Source: Nocardioides daedukensis (lineage in GTDB: Bacteria > Actinomycetota > Actinomycetes > Propionibacteriales > Nocardioidaceae). Taken from it: a DNA stretch of 64,000 nt. This document shows, one piece after another, positions 16,392 through 25,600 of this stretch. The position numbers and the translations under genes are program-made. The notes below the pieces were generated by a model, which saw only the letters and a list, made by a program, of their open reading frames with translations, had not been told where the DNA came from and ran no database searches. The stretch lies in the NCBI RefSeq assembly GCF_013408415.1, contig NZ_JACCAA010000001.1, positions 1,674,001-1,738,000 on the forward strand, read 5' to 3'. The stretch's first letter is position 1, and every line of letters begins with the position of its first letter.

Positions 16392-17122
16392 GGCACGAGC
16401 CTAAGGATAAAGTTGGAACCGGGATCGTTCGCCAAGATGCGTGCTTCGTGAAGTGCACCGCGGGGGTTCGCTAGTCCTTCGTACTCGACGTAGTAGCGCT
16501 GGCCGTTGAGTGAGTACTGCAGGTCAGGACGGTTGATGCCCACGCGCTGTCCGAGGGCGTTGACCTGCTGCTGGTTGACCCGGATTCCCGTCGCGCCGCG
16601 CGGGAGTGCAGCGATGTCGGCCTGGAGCGCCTGGTTGTGGGATGCGCGTCCAATCGATCTACCAAGGCCCAAGGCGTTCGGTGCGATCGGGCTAACAGCT
16701 ACGTCCTGTGCAAGTCGGGTGCCTGCGTTTGCGGCAACACCAGATCGCTGAGCGACGACAAGCACCGCCACGGTGCTGTCGACTTGCTCCTCGACACCGG
16801 AGCTGCCGCGTGCGGACTGCGCAAACCGAGCGAGGTCGTCGTAGCCGTAGGTCGCGGGGCCAATCGCTACGTTCGGGCGCGCCGAAGCGCCGAACGGCCC
16901 AAGTCCGTCGGGGTCGTAGGCGGTGCTGCTGTCGTAGGTCGAAGGCGGGCCGCGCTCGGAGGCGGTGTACGTCGGAGCATCGGTGTGGTGGTGGCCGTTG
17001 TACACGTGCACAGAAGGCGGTTGAGCCGGGACATCAGCCAGAGCGCCGGCCGCCGGAACCCAAAGCAGCGCGATCAGGACAGCGATCAGCATCGCCGCCA
17101 GGGTGCTGACGCGACTACACAT
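16388..17122 (-). CDS. Secreted PD-(D/E)XK-like nuclease toxin, cassette 3
   Basis: 244 residues from ATG at 17122, overlapping the preceding immunity stop by 8 bp. Signal peptide: LAAMLIAVLIALLWVPAAGA. The full leader is SERGPP, FGASARPN, TYGYDDLARFAQSARGS and VAQRSGVAANAG. The toxin begins at about 145: GRASHNQALQADIAALP, then VNQQQVNALGQRVGINRPDL, QYSLNGQRYYVEYEG and RGALHEARILANDP with a final IL strand. The conserved R-P-D-L-Q-Y...Y-V-E-Y pair resembles the acidic metal site of restriction-endonuclease-fold (Tox-REase) toxins, so DNA is the likely target. This differs from the RNase-like tips elsewhere in the array. Confidence 0.75.
   Translation of the reverse strand: MCSRVSTLAAMLIAVLIALLWVPAAGALADVPAQPPSVHVYNGHHHTDAPTYTASERGPPSTYDSSTAYDPDGLGPFGASARPNVAIGPATYGYDDLARFAQSARGSSGVEEQVDSTVAVLVVAQRSGVAANAGTRLAQDVAVSPIAPNALGLGRSIGRASHNQALQADIAALPRGATGIRVNQQQVNALGQRVGINRPDLQYSLNGQRYYVEYEGLANPRGALHEARILANDPGSNFILRLVP
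16728..16740 (-). repeat. VAAN junction block (type copy; repeated through the array)
   Basis: The plus-strand 13-mer TTTGCGGCAACAC encodes (on the minus strand) the VAA-N/K motif that closes every leader. Copies: 4565-4577, 5826-5838, 7296-7308, 8251-8263 (ends CTC), 9191-9200 (first ten bases), 10177-10185 (TTTGCGGCA), 13049-13061 (TTTGCACCAACAC), 15386-15398 (ends CAT), 16728-16740, 17712-17724 (ends CGT), 18739-18751, and TTTGCGGCA at 20294-20302 in the main rhs gene just before its Hint domain. In several copies conservation continues with AGATCGCT and a CGAC-type tail. Confidence 0.85.
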
Positions 17123-17396
17123 CGGCTGAACCCTCGATGCTCGCGCGCAGTTCGTCCAAGCGGAAGATGGCGGCGGGCACCTGCTCATCGAGCAGGGTAG
17201 TGAATTGGATCTCCTCCAGGTCGGCCTCCGCTAGACGAACTGCCGAGGCGATGCCGGAGCCATCGTTCTCGAAGCGAGGTATCGCGCCCTGTAGGACGGC
17301 CTGCACCTCGGCGAGCGTGCATGTTCCCGCCTCAAGGTCCGCGATCGCAGTAAGGACTTCACGGGCGACGGTGGCGTTGTACTCGTTCATGGTCAT
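17115..17396 (-). CDS. Immunity protein candidate, cassette 2
   Basis: 93 residues, helical and acidic, ATGA overlap with the toxin stop. It contains YNATVAREVLTAIADLEAG and AVRLAEADLEEIQFTTLLDE. No signal peptide. The family is unknown to me; the role is inferred from its position. Confidence 0.65.
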   Translation of the reverse strand: MTMNEYNATVAREVLTAIADLEAGTCTLAEVQAVLQGAIPRFENDGSGIASAVRLAEADLEEIQFTTLLDEQVPAAIFRLDELRASIEGSADV

Positions 17397-18091
17397 CGCG
17401 TGATCACCGTGATGACGATGTTGTTCTCTGTAATGACCTGCACGGTGCCGCTCGTGAATGAGAGGCGTGGCTCGCCGTTCGGCCCCTTGACGGGTACCCC
17501 TCGTGAGCCGGTCAGTACGTCCTCGATGTAGTTCGGCGAGATGCTCCGGCCAGGACCAGGTGCCCCCGCCGGCGCACCAAGCCCGCTTGGCTGCATGCGG
17601 TCGACGGCATGCCTGGTGTAGAGCCGATCGCCGACCTGGGCGTACTCACGACCTCCTTGTGTGGCCTTGGGGTAGTTCTGCCAAGACGTCCACGGGATCT
17701 TCGATCCCCCGTTTGCGGCAACGTCAGATCGCCAAACGAGGACAGAGCCCTGCTCGGCGCTGTCGCTGTGCTCCTCGACCGCGTCGCTACCGCGTGCGGT
17801 CTGCACGAACCTGGCGGGGTGGTCGTAGGCGAAGGTGGCAGGCGGGGTTGTTCCGCCCGGGCGCGCCGGATCACCGTTCGACCAACTGTCGACGGCATCG
17901 TACGTAGTGCGCTCGTTGTGCGCCGCCGGTGGCCCACGCTCCGAGGTGGTGTCGATGACATGCGCGGGGGTTTCACGAGCGTCATAGCCGATGGCAGTTA
18001 CCGGATCAGCCGGAGCCGCGGCGGTCGCGGCGGGCGCGCCCGCGAGCCATGCCGCGAGGAGGCTGATCACGAGGGCGAGCAAGCGGTTCAC
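17393..18091 (-). CDS. Secreted polymorphic toxin, cassette 2 (candidate BECR RNase)
   Basis: 232 residues. Canonical signal peptide (LLALVISLLAAWLAGAPAATA) and the clearest leader in the array: IGYDA, SERGPPA, DSWSNGDPARPGG, TFAYDHPARFVQTARGS and VWRSDVAANGG. The toxin from about residue 135 reads YAQVGDRLYTRHAVDRM, SISPNYIEDVL, then strands ending VQVITENNIVITVI. The H-A-x-x-R-M helix followed by an R-S-I-S-x-x-x-I-E helix and a terminal V-I-T strand resembles DUF4258/RelE-like RNases. Coupled at both ends by 4-bp overlaps. Confidence 0.74.
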   Translation of the reverse strand: MNRLLALVISLLAAWLAGAPAATAAAPADPVTAIGYDARETPAHVIDTTSERGPPAAHNERTTYDAVDSWSNGDPARPGGTTPPATFAYDHPARFVQTARGSDAVEEHSDSAEQGSVLVWRSDVAANGGSKIPWTSWQNYPKATQGGREYAQVGDRLYTRHAVDRMQPSGLGAPAGAPGPGRSISPNYIEDVLTGSRGVPVKGPNGEPRLSFTSGTVQVITENNIVITVITR

Positions 18092-18453
18092 TCGCCACGC
18101 TCCCGATCGAGAACGTCGCGGACGACTTGGTCACCGGCAGGGGTGTTTCTCAGCCACACGATCGCACCCGGAGTGGGGACCTCGTCGGGCCACTCGTCGA
18201 GCCACTCCCGCCGAATGCGCTCAGCCCACTGGTCAGGCCCTCCCGGCCACGGAACATGGTCGCTGCCGATCACATCGCCGGCGACCATGAGACCGCCTCG
18301 AAGCACCTCGGCGATGAGGGCGAGCGTCAGGTCACGGAGTGCGGTCGGATCGTTCTCACCCGAGAGTCGCGCCGATTGGAGCGCCCAGCCGGCGTCAGCC
18401 CAATCGTCGAGCCCCCCGACGAGAAGGTCTTCCAACGGTGTTCGCATTGTCAT
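18088..18453 (-). CDS. Immunity protein candidate, cassette 1
   Basis: 121 residues, acidic, tryptophan-rich (DDWADAGWAL, HVPWPGGPDQWAERIRREWL). ATGA overlap with the toxin stop at 18450. No signal peptide and no recognised family. Confidence 0.65.
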   Translation of the reverse strand: MTMRTPLEDLLVGGLDDWADAGWALQSARLSGENDPTALRDLTLALIAEVLRGGLMVAGDVIGSDHVPWPGGPDQWAERIRREWLDEWPDEVPTPGAIVWLRNTPAGDQVVRDVLDRERGE

Positions 18454-19124
18454 GGCTGGTCCACGTGGAGGCGGATTCGGGAGCCATCCGGCATTCGAAT
18501 GTCGATTGCGCCTCCGCCGCTGCCCGAGTAGCTGCGCATCCCGACTTGCACGCCGTCGGCGCGCTCAATGACCGTGCCGTCGAAGTTCTTCCACGTCGTC
18601 GGGGTTCCCCCTCTGGTTAGGTCATCGAACTTCGTGGTGAGTGCACCTTCGTCGGGAACCATGCGGACCCAAGATTGCTTGCCTCTCGGTAAACCGGCCA
18701 GCACGTCGTCCACGCTTCGAAGAGCAGTCGTGCCGGCGTTTGCGGCAACACGAGATCGCTGAAACAACGAGAGCTCCCCGACGTTAGCCAGAGGTGCCCG
18801 CTGGTTCGTACTCGCAGCCTCCGCATCCTGTGCGAACCCGGCAGGGGTGTTGTAGGTGGTCGTAGGCCTAGATGAGGTCCCCGCGGGGCGCGCCGAAGTG
18901 CCGTGCGACCGAGGGCCAACGGCGGTGTAGGAGGTGCTCGGGTCGAACGCGCTGGGCGGACCGCGCTCGGTCGGGGTCGTCGTCGGAGCAGTATGAGCGT
19001 CGCTGTCGTAGGTGTAGGTGGGGACGAGATGGGCTGACGCAGCGCTGGTGGATGGCGCGATGCCGAAACAGCCGAGCATCGCTGCCAGCACGGCGATCGC
19101 CAGCCGCAGGGCTAGTTTCCTCAC
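18450..19124 (-). CDS. Secreted polymorphic toxin, cassette 1
   Basis: 224 residues from GTG (GTGA overlap with the immunity gene of the main Rhs). Signal peptide LRLAIAVLAAMLGCFGIAPS. The leader contains TYTYDSD, TERGPP, RSHGTSARPAG, TTYNTPAGFAQ and QRSRVAANAG. The toxin from about residue 135 reads VDDVLAGLPRGKQSWVRMVP, FDDLTRGG, TWKNFDGTVIERADGVQVG and MRSYSGSGGGAIDIRMPDG. The G-x-x-x-R-x-x-S-x-S-G-G-x-x-I-D-I ending is a frequent pattern in contact-dependent toxins with BECR-type folds, judged by eye. First cassette after the main rhs gene. Confidence 0.7.
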   Translation of the reverse strand: MRKLALRLAIAVLAAMLGCFGIAPSTSAASAHLVPTYTYDSDAHTAPTTTPTERGPPSAFDPSTSYTAVGPRSHGTSARPAGTSSRPTTTYNTPAGFAQDAEAASTNQRAPLANVGELSLFQRSRVAANAGTTALRSVDDVLAGLPRGKQSWVRMVPDEGALTTKFDDLTRGGTPTTWKNFDGTVIERADGVQVGMRSYSGSGGGAIDIRMPDGSRIRLHVDQP

Positions 19125-19615
19125 TCCGGCGCAGCTCCAATCGACCTGAGATAGATGCCGCGCGCAAACTCCCATCCACGAGACGCCTCCTCAGTCGAGC
19201 GCCAAGCACGGTAGTAGGCGATGAATCCTGGCGGAACTCTGTCCTCGTCCAGAAGGCGCCGATACTCTTCCCCGTGTTCGACGATCCCCCAGACCGAAGG
19301 TCGCACCAGATAGATCCCGGGCACCTCGCGGCCGGCTCCATAGTTCCAATTCTGTGCCCGGAGCTCGGCAAGGCTCGGCGATGAGACAACCAAGTCACTG
19401 CTCTCGCCCTCAAGCGGGATCACGAGCGCCACGTCGAACTCTTCTGCCCGGTCGAGGATCAGACCACGAATCGACTGGACGCACTCGATGGCTGCCTCGA
19501 CTGCTCTCGGCGGCGGTTCAGAGGAGAGCTCATCGATGTCGACCTGAGCCGGAATGTCATCGGCGTCGAGGCGCTCTGCCGCCCATCGAGTCGCATGATC
19601 ACACAGCGAAGTCAT
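19121..19615 (-). CDS. Immunity protein candidate for the main Rhs toxin
   Basis: 164 residues from ATG at 19615, overlapping the rhs stop by 4 bp. It contains AIECVQSIRGLILDRAEEFD, LVIPLEGESSDLVVSS and WEFARGIYLRSIG. No signal peptide. Position directly after the Rhs tip makes it the cognate immunity gene; I do not recognise the family. Confidence 0.68.
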   Translation of the reverse strand: MTSLCDHATRWAAERLDADDIPAQVDIDELSSEPPPRAVEAAIECVQSIRGLILDRAEEFDVALVIPLEGESSDLVVSSPSLAELRAQNWNYGAGREVPGIYLVRPSVWGIVEHGEEYRRLLDEDRVPPGFIAYYRAWRSTEEASRGWEFARGIYLRSIGAAPE

Positions 19616-22600
19616 AAGTTCCATCCGTTCGCGATCAACCAATCCCGCTGCTTGTTTGTTAGTTCGACGAACCCATGCTTCCAAGTTCCGTCGATGTTGA
19701 GCGACGGAGCTCCCTGCCCGCGGCCGAAGACCGCGTGGGGTTGCTCGGCTCCGGGAACTTTCCCACGGTCGATTCGCTCGATTCCCTTTGGTGCCTGGCC
19801 TCGCCGGATGGCGCTGTTCATCTGGTTGAAGCTCATGCACGGCCCGGCATTGTGAACGAGGACCGAGTCGCTACCAGCGAAGTAAGCGTGAACACCCTGG
19901 ACGGTGAGGTTGTACGCGGTCAGATCCTGCTCGGTGATGCCCCGCTTGGTAACGGTAAGCCGGTCGCCGTCAGCGGTGATGACGACGTCGCCGGGCTGCA
20001 GGTCGATCGCGTCGACCCATTCACCCCGGGACTCGACCCAGAACGGGTGGTGGTCGGTGGCGTCGATCATCGAGCCGCCCGAGAGCCGTACCGCGACCAT
20101 GGTGTGCGGCCCGGAGTGACGGATCAGGTCGATCACCTTGCGCGGTCCGGTCTCCCCGGTCTCCGGATCGGTCGCCATCACCTTGTCGCCGACCTTGACG
20201 TCCTTGATGGGCTTCTTCGTCCCGTCGGCCATGAGGACGAGCGTCGTACCCGTGAAGGAGTTCAGACAGGTCTCGGCGACTTCCGTTCCTGCCTTTGCGG
20301 CACCCGAGGCGATGCGCGAGCGTCCGAGTGTCCCGATCCCCTTCATGAGTTGGATCAGCCTTGGCGCGCCTCTGGTTCCCGAAGCGAACACGCCCCCGGG
20401 GATCGGCACCAACAGTGAGACGGCGATGATAAAGGGGTCGCTGGAGGATTCGCCCATCATCCCTAGAATGCCGTCGACATCTACGTAGCCCCCTCCGCCG
20501 GTCAGGGCACCCTGGCAATCACCCCCGGTGGGAATGCCAAATTGACCGCATGAAACAGCCACGTTGGCGACCGACGACACCGCCAAAACGGCACCGGCGT
20601 ACTCCTTCTTCATGATCTTTGCCTGAAGCTTGACTCCCTCCTTGACTGCGGAGCCGCCCTTCTTAAAGACTCCGCCGGCTTTGCTGAGCGCGGACATGAC
20701 CTTGCCACGTGGCTTGGCGCCACCCTTCGACTTGCTTGGGGAAGCTTTGGGCTGTGGCTGTGCCACCGAGCCCTGCATCATCGACCCGAGGCCCGCGCCC
20801 GGTTGAAGGAAGTCGTTCATCAGCCCGGTGGGGTCGGTGAAGGTGTTGGGGTTGTTGTTGGCGTAGGCGTAGCCGAGTAGTTGTGATGGCGAGCTGGGGT
20901 CCATGAGGGGGTCGACTGAGATGAATCGGCCGGTGGTGGGGTCGTATTGGCGTGCGCCGACGCTGGTAAGTCCAGTGTCGGTGTCCTCGGGTTTGCCGAG
21001 GAACCCCCGGGTGGTGGGCCAGGCGGGGGGTTTGGTTCCCCGTTGTTCGCCGTAAGGGGAGGTGTAGTTGCGCTCGGGGGTCAGGGTGGCGCCGTCGAGT
21101 GCGATGGTGCCGGTGCCGGCAGGGTTGGTAAGCAGGAAGTCGAGCTGGGTGTCGCTGGCTCGGACTCCGCTGACGCCGCCAGGCAGGGCGTAGTGGCGTT
21201 GGGCGCTGAGGTCCCCGGTGTCGTTGTCGGTGTGGATCTCGGTCTCGGCGGCGAAGAGCACCGTCTCGGTGTCGTTGGATTGCAGCAGCAGTTCACCGTC
21301 GGCGCCGTAGAGATATGTCGTGGTCGCGCTGGCCCCGTCACGTTCGGTGACGAGCTGGCTGAGCTTGCCCTCGGCGTTCCAGTCCAGGTCCTGGGCCGCC
21401 CCATCGGGGGTGGTGTCGGGTCTGGTGGTGGTGTTGCCGGACTCGTCGTAGGCGTAGTTGCGGGTGCCTGCTGCGGTGCCGGTGGTGGTGATGGTGGTGA
21501 CCGAGTTGGGGTGGGGGTCCGAGACAGCCGGATAGGTGTAGGTCTCGCTCGACTGCGTCGTGGGCGTCGTGGTGGACTGGGTCGCGCGCAGACCGCGGTC
21601 GTTGAAGGTCCACCCCTGCCACTGCGGCGCGGGCCCCCCGAGCCCGGCCTGCGAGGGATTCGTCGCGCAATCGCCCGTGCTGGGAGTCCAGGTCGCAGCG
21701 AGACGTTGGTGATCGTCATAGCGATGACAGGTGACGTCATGGTTGGTGCCTTGGGCGACGTCGGCGTCGCGCGTGATGTTGCCGGCGTCGTCGTAGGTGT
21801 AGCGGTGGTCGCTGACCACGTCCTGGGACTGGTTGGCCAGGGCCATGTTGCGGGTGAGCCTGCCGGTGCCTTCGTCGCGGGTGGGCAGCACCCAGAACTT
21901 GGTCGCCGTGCTCTGGCCCATCGCGGCGATCGTGACGCGGCCGTAGCTGTCGTAGGTGACGTCTTGGACGAGTGCGTCGTAGCCGTTGACGTTGGTCGGC
22001 AGGGCGTGATTGTTGTAGGTGTATTCGAGGAACTCGGTCGACAGGGCGGTTCCGCTCGCTCCGGCGACCTTGGGGAGCCGGAGACTGTCCAGGCTCATGT
22101 CGACGTTGTGGCTGCGCCTCCACTCCAAAGTGGTGGGCAGTCCCTCAACGAGGTCGGCGCCGGTGGAGCCGGCCGGGCCGGGGGTGATGGTGAGTTCCTG
22201 CTCGATGGGCTCACCCCACGAGGTGTAGTCGGTGACCGAGGTGCTGATCGCGGTGCCCGACTCGCCGTCGATGTAGCGGGTGGTGGCGCTGGGCAGTCCC
22301 TTGGCGACGCTGTCGTAGGTCCACGAAGTCAGCAGCTTGGAGGCCGACGGGGTGGTGCCCTCATAGAGCTTGCTGGGCCGGTTGAGGGTGTCGTAGGTGG
22401 TGTGCGTGGACTTCCCGCGTGCGTCGGTGCTGGTGGCGGGCAGGTCGTTGTCGGTGTAGGCGGTTGTGGTGGTGCCGGTGTCGGGGTCCACCGCGGTGGT
22501 CCGTCGCCCGCGCAGGTCGTAGTCCCAGCTCCAGGTTCCGGCGGGGGCCTGGAGGCCGGTGAGGTTGCCGCGCAGGTCGTAGGAGCGAGTGGTGGTCAGG

Positions 22601-25600
22601 TTCGGGGTGCCGTGCTCGATGCTGGTGGTTACCTGACCGCGGACATCGGTCATCGTGGTCTGGGGCGGCGCGCCAGCGGGTGGGGTGACCTTGGTCTTGT
22701 TCATGCCCAGATGGGCGGTGGTGGTCTTCCAGCGGTAGGTGTTGTAGGTGTACAGCGCGGCTTGGGTGACCCGACCGGCACCGTCACGGGTGTAGCGGGT
22801 GTTGGCCGCCGACTGTCCCTGTCCGACGTTGAGCAGTGTGGAGGAGGGGCCACCCGCGGCATAGACCTCGCCGAGCTCGGCGCTGAGCAGTCCCCGGGCG
22901 TCGTAGACCTGGCTGGTGACGGTCTTGTCGCCGTTGCCGTTCAGCGACGGCACCTGCCTCTGACGTGGCCGCAACAGGGCGTCGAAGTGCTCCACGGAAC
23001 GCAACACGTGTCCGGAGCCGTGGGTGTTCAGCGTCCGGGTCAACACGGTGGAGGGTGCGGTGTTGCGCACGTTGTACACATAGGTGGTGCTCGGTGTCAT
23101 GCTCGTGGCCCGGTTGGCTGCCCAGTGGCTGACCAGTCGCCCGAGCGCGTCGTAGTCAGCGTGCTCGGACTTGCCGTTGGCGTCCGTCAGCTTGGTCGGA
23201 AGCGCCCAGGCAGGGTCCAGGGTCACGGTGGTGGTGTGGTTCTTGCCGCCGGCATCGGTGGTGCTCGTGGTGCCGGTGGTGGTGCCCTGGGCTGATCTGG
23301 TGTAGGCGATGGTGTCGGTGCGTGAGGACCCGGCACCGGTCGGGGACGTCATCGAAGTGGGACGTCCCCAGGCGTCGTAGGCGGTGGTGGCCACGGTCTG
23401 GAAGGTGCGTGCCCCCCCGCTGGTGGTGGCGGCGCGGGTCTGCTTGGTGACCAGTCCGCGGGTCGGGGTCGTGTCCAGTCCGTGGCCGTCGTAGAAGGTC
23501 TGGGTCTCACCGAGGACCGCCGAGTCGGAGGGCGTCAACGCGTTGGCGCCGCACACCCCGACCGACTCCACGACTCGCTTGGTGAAACCGACACGCCAGG
23601 TGCCGGTGGCGGTTGTCTCGTCGGCGTATTCAGTGGCCGCACAGCTCTGATCGTCGTTGACTGCGGTGTCGCCGTGGTCGCTGATGCGGGTGGCGAGGCC
23701 CTGGTCGTTGAAGGTGGTGTCCACCCGGCGGGTGCGGGTGCCACCGGTGTTGGTGGCCTCGATGACCTCTGATCGTTCCACCCCCACCAGCCATGCACCC
23801 TTCAACCCACTCCCGGCGGTCCGCGTGGACCAGGGCGTGGAGATGGTGCGCGAGAGCACGTCCCCGCCGGCGCCGTTGAGCAGGGTCGTCTCCAGCGCGA
23901 AGCCCGCATAGGGACGCGAGTCGGTGTGGGAGGTGCCGCTGGAGTCACTCACCGTCACGGACCTGGTGCCCCCCGAGCCGGTGCGGTCACCGTGCATGCC
24001 ACGCAGGAACTTCACGGTGCTCTGGCTGCGGACCGAGGTGAGCGCCGGATCTCCCACCGTGGTCGTCACCGAGCCATAGCCGCGGAAGTCCGACCACGTG
24101 CGATAGGAGGCGGGGATCAGTGGGTTGTCGTCGTAGGCCCAGGCAGCGGCACCGTGGTAGGTGTAGTAGGTCGTGACCGGGGGCGCGTTGGCGGTGGTGT
24201 CGTTCTCGGTGACGTTGGAGACGGTGTATTTCTTGAACCAGTCCGTGCGCGCGGCGAAGTCGCCCTTGGGGGTCCACCTCACCGGGAAACAGCGCGAGGT
24301 GTTCGCCGACGGTATCGGCTTTGTGCCGGTGCACGAGTTCGAGACGTAGTTGACGCCGATCTGGCCACCGGTCTCGGTCTCGATGCTCGTCAACCGATAA
24401 CGCTGCAGCGCCGACAACCCGTCCGTGGAGGAGTCGACCCGGTTCGCATAGGCACCCGGCGCGAACGTCACCTTCGGCAGGTTGATCGTCGCACCCACCA
24501 GCCCGGTATGCGTGATCGAAGTGGGCCACAACACCGTGGCGTAGGTGCTGCCCGAGCCGCCCGGCTTCATGAACGCATGCGCCACGCTCCACCGGTCCAC
24601 GTCCTGATAGCCCGAACTGGTGTTGATCTGCGTGGTGATCGACACAATCCGGGTGCGGGTGAAGAAGGTGGGCGCGGTCTTGGCGCCGCAGTTGGAGGTG
24701 GTGCAGATCTGGTCATAGGGGGTGTCGGGCCACCCCACCTTGGTGTAGGCCGAGCACCCCGAGGACGCCAGACACCTGGTGGCGTTGCTCATCGCCACCC
24801 GCATCGGCACCGGAGTCGGCGTGGCCTCCCGGGTGCCGTAGTCGATGCGCGCCAACCGACCACCGCGCACATATTCCGCGCTCGAGGAGGTCACCCCGTT
24901 CTTGGCATAGCGGTTGGTCTCGTACAGGTACCAGTAGGACATCGTGTTGCCATGCGGGTCGACCACGTAGTCCAGGTTCCAGCGCCATCCCTGGTTGCAG
25001 AACGAGGCAGCGAACGTGGAGCCATGACACGCATCGCCGCTGTCGTCGCCAGCCACCGGCACCCACCACACCGAGTTGGTGTTGCCCGAACGGCCCGGGA
25101 TCTGTGACTGCCCGAACACATAGCGGGTGCCATCAGCGGTGGTGAGCTCCCAGTGCTCCTTGTCGTTGTCGCCATTGGAGCCCGGACCACCGCTCAGGCG
25201 ACGGATCCGAGACCCGTCATCGTCACGCAGCCGCCACGTGCCGTCGGCAGCCTTGGCCAGCTCCTGGGCGGCACCGTTGAGGACCAGGGTCGCGTTGTCG
25301 GTCTTCCAGCACAGGTCACGCTTGCCGGAGATGCCGTCATTGGAGCAGGTGGTGTAGTCACGCTGGACGTAGGACTCGGTGAACCCGAAGCCCTCACCCA
25401 CATCAGAGGACTGGTTGTTCGTCGATGCCGTGCGCCCATCGACGATCTGGGAGTTGTAGTTGATCGCCAGATTCGGCGCTGGGCCATTGTTCGCCGGCGG
25501 CACCCGCATCGGATAGGACCACGTGAACGCGCCACTGGAGCCGCCCGCAGACCACGCGGCACTCGCCGTCATCGGGGTGGCGGAGAAGTCTCCGTGCCCA

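Noticed and set aside
4565-18751. Regularly repeated 13-mers considered as a CRISPR array
   Set aside because: Spacing is irregular and 0.9-2.3 kb or more, copies are inside coding genes, and no cas genes are present.
20947-23295. Plus-strand open frame of about 780 codons opposite rhs, with a near-copy at 12160-13590
   Set aside because: Gly/Val/Arg-rich antisense shadow of the YD repeats; the two similar copies only reflect the 910-bp duplication.
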